Positions 61,055 to 64,000 of a DNA stretch of 64,000 nt are shown piece by piece. Each line of letters starts with the position of its first letter. Positions within the stretch are counted from its first letter, which is position 1. Source of the stretch: Bacillus_BU sp051233475 (GTDB lineage: Bacteria > Bacillota > Bacilli > Bacillales > Cytobacillaceae); assembly GCF_051233475.1 (NCBI RefSeq), contig NZ_JBKFGH010000035.1, positions 1-64,000 on the forward strand, given 5' to 3'. Position numbers and translations under genes: made by a program. The notes under the pieces were generated by a model. The model was not told where the DNA came from, searched no databases, and was given only the letters and a program-made list of their open reading frames with translations.

Positions 61055-62224
61055 ATGGAATATTCAGAGCGCTTGAAAAAACTGCCGGTTCAATTTTTTG
61101 CTTCACTTGTTGAAAAAGTAAACAAAGCAATCGCCGAAGGGCGGGATATAATAAATTTAGGACAGGGAAATCCGGACCAACCAACTCCAAAGCATATTGT
61201 TAAAGCTTTACAAGAAGCGGCAGAGGACCCGCATACTCACAAGTATTCTCCGTTTCGAGGAATAAACGAATTGAAAGAGGCTGCTGCACAATTTTATAAA
61301 AAGCAATACGGTGTCGAGGTGGATCCCTATTCAGAGGTTGCTATATTGTTTGGAACGAAAACAGGGCTGGTTGAACTGCCAATGTGCTTGCTAAATGAGG
61401 GGGAGCTCATGCTCTTGCCGGACCCTGGCTATCCCGATTACCTATCAGGTGCCGTACTTGCAAATGTACAATATAAAACGTTTGGGTTAAAAGTGGAAAA
61501 TCATTTTCTACCGGATTATGAGGCAATACCAAATGAACAAAAAGAAGCAGCCAAGTTAATGTACTTGAATTATCCAAACAATCCGACCGGGGCCACAGCT
61601 AATCGAGCCTTTTTCGAGGAAACGGTTGCGTTTGCCAAGAAACACAATATTACCGTGCTGCACGATTTTGCGTATGGCGCCATCGGTTTCGATGGAAAAA
61701 AACCGGTCAGCTTTCTTGAAGTGGAGGGAGCTAAGGAAATCGGTGTCGAGATGTACACTTTATCCAAAACCTTTAATATGGCAGGCTGGCGCGTTGGCTT
61801 TGCAGTTGGGAACCCGATCATTATTGAGGCGCTTAACCTAATTCAGGATCATTTGTACTGCAGTCTATTTCCAGCTGTACAAAAGGCTGCCGCTGCAGCG
61901 CTAACAGAGGATCAGAAATGTGTAGAAGAACTTGTAGCGAGATATGAAAGTCGCCGTAATACACTTATCTCAGCTTGTCGTGAAATTGGCTGGGATGTCC
62001 AGAGTCCGACAGGGTCATTTTTCGCTTGGCTTCCCGTCCCTAAAGGTTACAAGAGTGAAGAGTTTGCTGATTTCTTGTTAGACAAAGCGGATGTGGTTGT
62101 GGCAGCCGGTAATGGTTTTGGTGAGTATGGAGAAGGATATGTAAGAGTCGGTTTGTTAGTGGAAGAGGAGCGACTGATTGAAGCGGTTAAACGGATAGGG
62201 AAGTTGAACCTTTTTAACAGCTAA
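61055..62224 (+). CDS. mtnE: Methionine-salvage aminotransferase (MtnE-like)
   Basis: Class I PLP aminotransferase of 389 aa. The PLP lysine is in TLSKTFNMAGWRVGF near residue 236, the Asn/Asp/Tyr cofactor residues are in YPNNPTGA and LHDFAYGAIGF, and the C-terminal Arg for the carboxylate is in YVRVGLL. It probably converts 4-methylthio-2-oxobutyrate to methionine with glutamine, beside the divergent mtnU. AAAGGATG before ATG. No S-box is seen in the 85-nt gap, unlike in B. subtilis. A general pyridoxal aminotransferase role is the alternative. Confidence 0.82.
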   Translation: MEYSERLKKLPVQFFASLVEKVNKAIAEGRDIINLGQGNPDQPTPKHIVKALQEAAEDPHTHKYSPFRGINELKEAAAQFYKKQYGVEVDPYSEVAILFGTKTGLVELPMCLLNEGELMLLPDPGYPDYLSGAVLANVQYKTFGLKVENHFLPDYEAIPNEQKEAAKLMYLNYPNNPTGATANRAFFEETVAFAKKHNITVLHDFAYGAIGFDGKKPVSFLEVEGAKEIGVEMYTLSKTFNMAGWRVGFAVGNPIIIEALNLIQDHLYCSLFPAVQKAAAAALTEDQKCVEELVARYESRRNTLISACREIGWDVQSPTGSFFAWLPVPKGYKSEEFADFLLDKADVVVAAGNGFGEYGEGYVRVGLLVEEERLIEAVKRIGKLNLFNS

Positions 62225-62267
62225 TCATTTCTAAATCAAATTTTGACAGTATGAGGAGTTTACCACC

Positions 62268-62942
62268 ATGAAAAGAACATTAAAGGCTGTCATTTTCGAT
62301 ATGGACGGAGTGATTGCTGATACATTAGAGCTTTATTACATAACCGAAAAAAGGATAGCTGATTATCTTCAAATTCCATTTACACATGAGGATAGCGAAA
62401 AATATAAAGGGGTCGAAAGAAAGAAAATCATCGAATCGATGGTAGAACGGTCAGCAAAAAAGTTAAGTTTTCTCGAGAAAGAAGAGCTTGCAGATCAGAA
62501 AAATATCCATTACCAGCAATTAATTCAAACATTGGATGAAAAAGCGATATTGCCTGGAATGGAGCAATTCATCGTCGATTTGAAAAATAATCATATGAAA
62601 ATGGCTGTGGCTTCTTCGAGCTCAAATGTCAAAATCGTTTTGCAAAAATTGGGTTTGATTGATTACTTCGATGTAATCGTTGATCCTAGCTCGTTAAATA
62701 AGGGTAAACCTGACCCTGAAATATTTTTGAAAGCTGCAACGGAATTAGGAATTTCACCAGAAAATTGTGCGGCAATTGAAGATGGTGAAGCCGGAATGAA
62801 GGCAATCAAATCAACTAAAATGTTCTCGATCGGCATCGGAACAAATAAAACAGTTAAGACCGCTGATTGGCATGTTGTAAACACAGAAGAAATAACCTTT
62901 CAGGAGCTGTTGATACGTTTCGATAGAGAATATTTAGCTTAA
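62268..62942 (+). CDS. HAD-family hydrolase, beta-phosphoglucomutase-like
   Basis: 224-aa HAD phosphatase or phosphomutase. Motif I FDMDGVIADT (nucleophile Asp and acid Asp), motif II ASSSS near residue 117, Lys in NKGKPDPEIF, and motif III/IV AIEDGEAGMKA. A C1 cap domain lies at about 18-85. This is the pattern of PgmB/phosphatase subfamily I-A. The substrate is open. ATGAGGAG before the ATG, 43 nt behind mtnE, so it may be co-transcribed. A strong terminator follows. Confidence 0.85.
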   Translation: MKRTLKAVIFDMDGVIADTLELYYITEKRIADYLQIPFTHEDSEKYKGVERKKIIESMVERSAKKLSFLEKEELADQKNIHYQQLIQTLDEKAILPGMEQFIVDLKNNHMKMAVASSSSNVKIVLQKLGLIDYFDVIVDPSSLNKGKPDPEIFLKAATELGISPENCAAIEDGEAGMKAIKSTKMFSIGIGTNKTVKTADWHVVNTEEITFQELLIRFDREYLA

Positions 62943-62994
62943 AAAACCCCTAATGGTAGAATGATGTAATAAAATCTACCATTAGGGGTTTTTA
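62941..62994. terminator. Bidirectional terminator
   Basis: 19-bp perfect stem, arms AAAAACCCCTAATGGTAGA and TCTACCATTAGGGGTTTTT, between convergent genes. Confidence 0.9.
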
Positions 62995-62999
62995 CATAC

Positions 63000-63314
63000 T
63001 TAGATAAACATAGTCCCGGCAACAATAAAGCTGAATAAAGAACCAAGAACTAAGCCAGCGGCACCGAATACCATTAAGATTAAGCCGTGTATTTCACTTT
63101 TTACAGTATATGTCATAAAGCCCATAAACAATGCTGCTGCACCGAAAAGAAGCGGCATAAACAGAAGGGAAATCGCAAAGAATGCCCAACCTAATACAGC
63201 ATATAAGGTTCCTTTGTTAGAAGTTGACTTTTCATAAGATAAGGTCACGTTGCCACAGCTTTGGCAAACTGATGAGTTAGCAACGCTGTAAGAACCATTT
63301 TGAGAATTATACAT
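63000..63314 (-). CDS. Hypothetical membrane protein with a CxxC motif, 104 aa
   Basis: The N-terminal 35 residues are hydrophilic and include a single zinc-ribbon-like CQSCG; two hydrophobic segments follow (about 38-70, possibly two helices, and 80-103). It resembles small DUF4190-type membrane proteins, but I cannot name a family. ATG 63314 has GGGGTGG 6 nt upstream; a longer frame reaching 63350 lacks that. Convergent with the HAD gene. Confidence 0.65.
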   Translation of the reverse strand: MYNSQNGSYSVANSSVCQSCGNVTLSYEKSTSNKGTLYAVLGWAFFAISLLFMPLLFGAAALFMGFMTYTVKSEIHGLILMVFGAAGLVLGSLFSFIVAGTMFI

Positions 63315-63815
63315 TTCATCCACCCCAATAATTAATAAATTTCTCCCCAAATACCCATCAATTACGCTTCGTTCACAAAATAGACATAAATACCAGTTGA
63401 TTATTTTCAGATTACCATATTATTCTGGTAAATCAAGGAAAATGTTTCGGAAATGTGAATTTTTTTAGTTTTTGAAAAGGAGCAAAAAGTTTTTTGGAGG
63501 TTAATAGACACAAAATATAGAGATGGCAAGGGTTTAAGTGATAAAGCTTAGAAAGGCATTAACTGATTTTTCGGAGAATTTTTTTAATAACAGTGAATGT
63601 TTATGTGATAAAAGTTATTTTGAAAAACATAATCATCGTAGATATAGGAGAAAAATCAAGTTTACAAAATTATCGTATCTAAGGACACACGAGAAGCTTA
63701 ATATTTTTAGATAAACGTTCTTGATAAGTAGGCAGAACAGGCTAACTACTACTTTTTTAAATATCGCTAATATAAGAATAATATTTTACCTAATATCTTT
63801 ACTTTGATATAAACA
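63315..63815. other. Gene-free AT-rich stretch
   Basis: About 500 nt with no open frame that has a ribosome binding site. It leads to the promoter and riboswitch at the right edge. Confidence 0.5.
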
Positions 63816-63844
63816 TTGACATAATCTGCTAAATTTGTTTTAAT
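63816..63844 (+). promoter_or_regulatory. Promoter of the c-di-AMP riboswitch transcript
   Basis: TTGACA (63816-63821), 17-bp spacer, TTTAAT (63839-63844, one mismatch to TATAAT). Confidence 0.6.
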
Positions 63845-63869
63845 TATATTAGAATAGCATCAATTGTTA

Positions 63870-64000
63870 AGAAGGTATAGCAAATTGGCATTATTTCAAC
63901 TGAATAACTATTTAAATGCGCTTAATCTATCGAAGAACGGGGGAACCATTCGTACTATTTGTACATGGGGTGAATCCTTTTTTAAGGTAGGGTACTCTCA
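63870..64000 (+). promoter_or_regulatory. c-di-AMP (ydaO/yuaA-type) riboswitch, cut by window edge
   Basis: The conserved blocks appear in order: CGCTTAATC (63919-63927), GGGGGAACCA (about 63938), GGGGTGAATCC (about 63967) and AGGTAGGG (63986-63993). They match the ydaO consensus GGGGAACC, GGGGTGAATC, GGTAGGG. The 3' part and the controlled gene lie outside the window. Typical targets are potassium transporters, osmoprotectant uptake and cell-wall hydrolases. Confidence 0.85.

Overview
The window looks like a chromosomal segment of a spore-forming, low-GC Gram-positive bacterium of the family Bacillaceae. The support is a CotF-type spore coat protein, a Spo0E-type phosphatase, a GerMN lipoprotein, strong AGGAGG-type ribosome binding sites, many TTG/GTG starts, cre-like sites, an S-box (SAM) riboswitch, a c-di-AMP (ydaO-type) riboswitch and a B. 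subtilis-like araDBA/AraR module. I see no rRNA, tRNA, phage, transposase or CRISPR. Species cannot be fixed from the sequence alone.

Left part (1-22.6 kb): a coat protein truncated by the window edge; two tandem paralogous sensors that share a double-GAF input but end in a histidine kinase or in PAS-GGDEF-EAL, the second followed at 12 nt by a ThDP-dependent enzyme; a DMT exporter; the first 52-bp tandem repeat array (12 units, bracketed by 40-bp direct repeats); a hydroxyacid dehydrogenase; a GerMN lipoprotein; an M42 peptidase; an overlapping methyltransferase/D-serine dehydratase pair; an MFS transporter; nicotinamidase; a Spo0E-like phosphatase; and a fused PabB-PabC.

Centre left (22.9-33.0 kb): one long plus-strand cluster that reads as reductive pyrimidine catabolism. 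It holds dihydropyrimidine dehydrogenase PreT/PreA, dihydropyrimidinase, a beta-ureidopropionase-like amidohydrolase, an NCS1 permease, a class III (beta-alanine-type) aminotransferase and a CoA-acylating semialdehyde dehydrogenase, enough to take uracil or thymine to acetyl-CoA or propionyl-CoA.

Centre right (36.0-49.6 kb): pentose utilisation. The first operon is a ribose-type ABC transporter, a PfkB kinase, a class II aldolase and a D-lyxose isomerase. The second is araD-araB-araA, followed by araR and xylulokinase. Both operons begin at promoters of the same design (TTGAAA/T, 17-bp spacer, TATAAT-like box) with an AraR-type TGTACGTACA core inside the spacer, so I infer that AraR controls both.

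Right part (49.8-64 kb): a MESH1-like small alarmone hydrolase; the second 52-bp array (16 units); nanoRNase NrnB; a four-helix membrane protein with two His-X13-His pairs typical of bis-heme b cytochromes; an orphan [NiFe]-hydrogenase small subunit with all 11 Fe-S ligands but no large subunit; a YugP-like metallopeptidase; a GldA/HcxA-like dehydrogenase; the metNIQ operon behind an S-box; mtnU and mtnE of methionine salvage; a PgmB-like HAD phosphatase; and a c-di-AMP riboswitch cut by the right edge.

The most unusual items are the two distant arrays of the same 52-bp repeat, the orphan hydrogenase small subunit beside the putative diheme protein, the shared-input kinase/c-di-GMP pair, and the AraR-linked lyxose/xylulose module. 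All functions are read from sequence motifs by eye; no database search was run.
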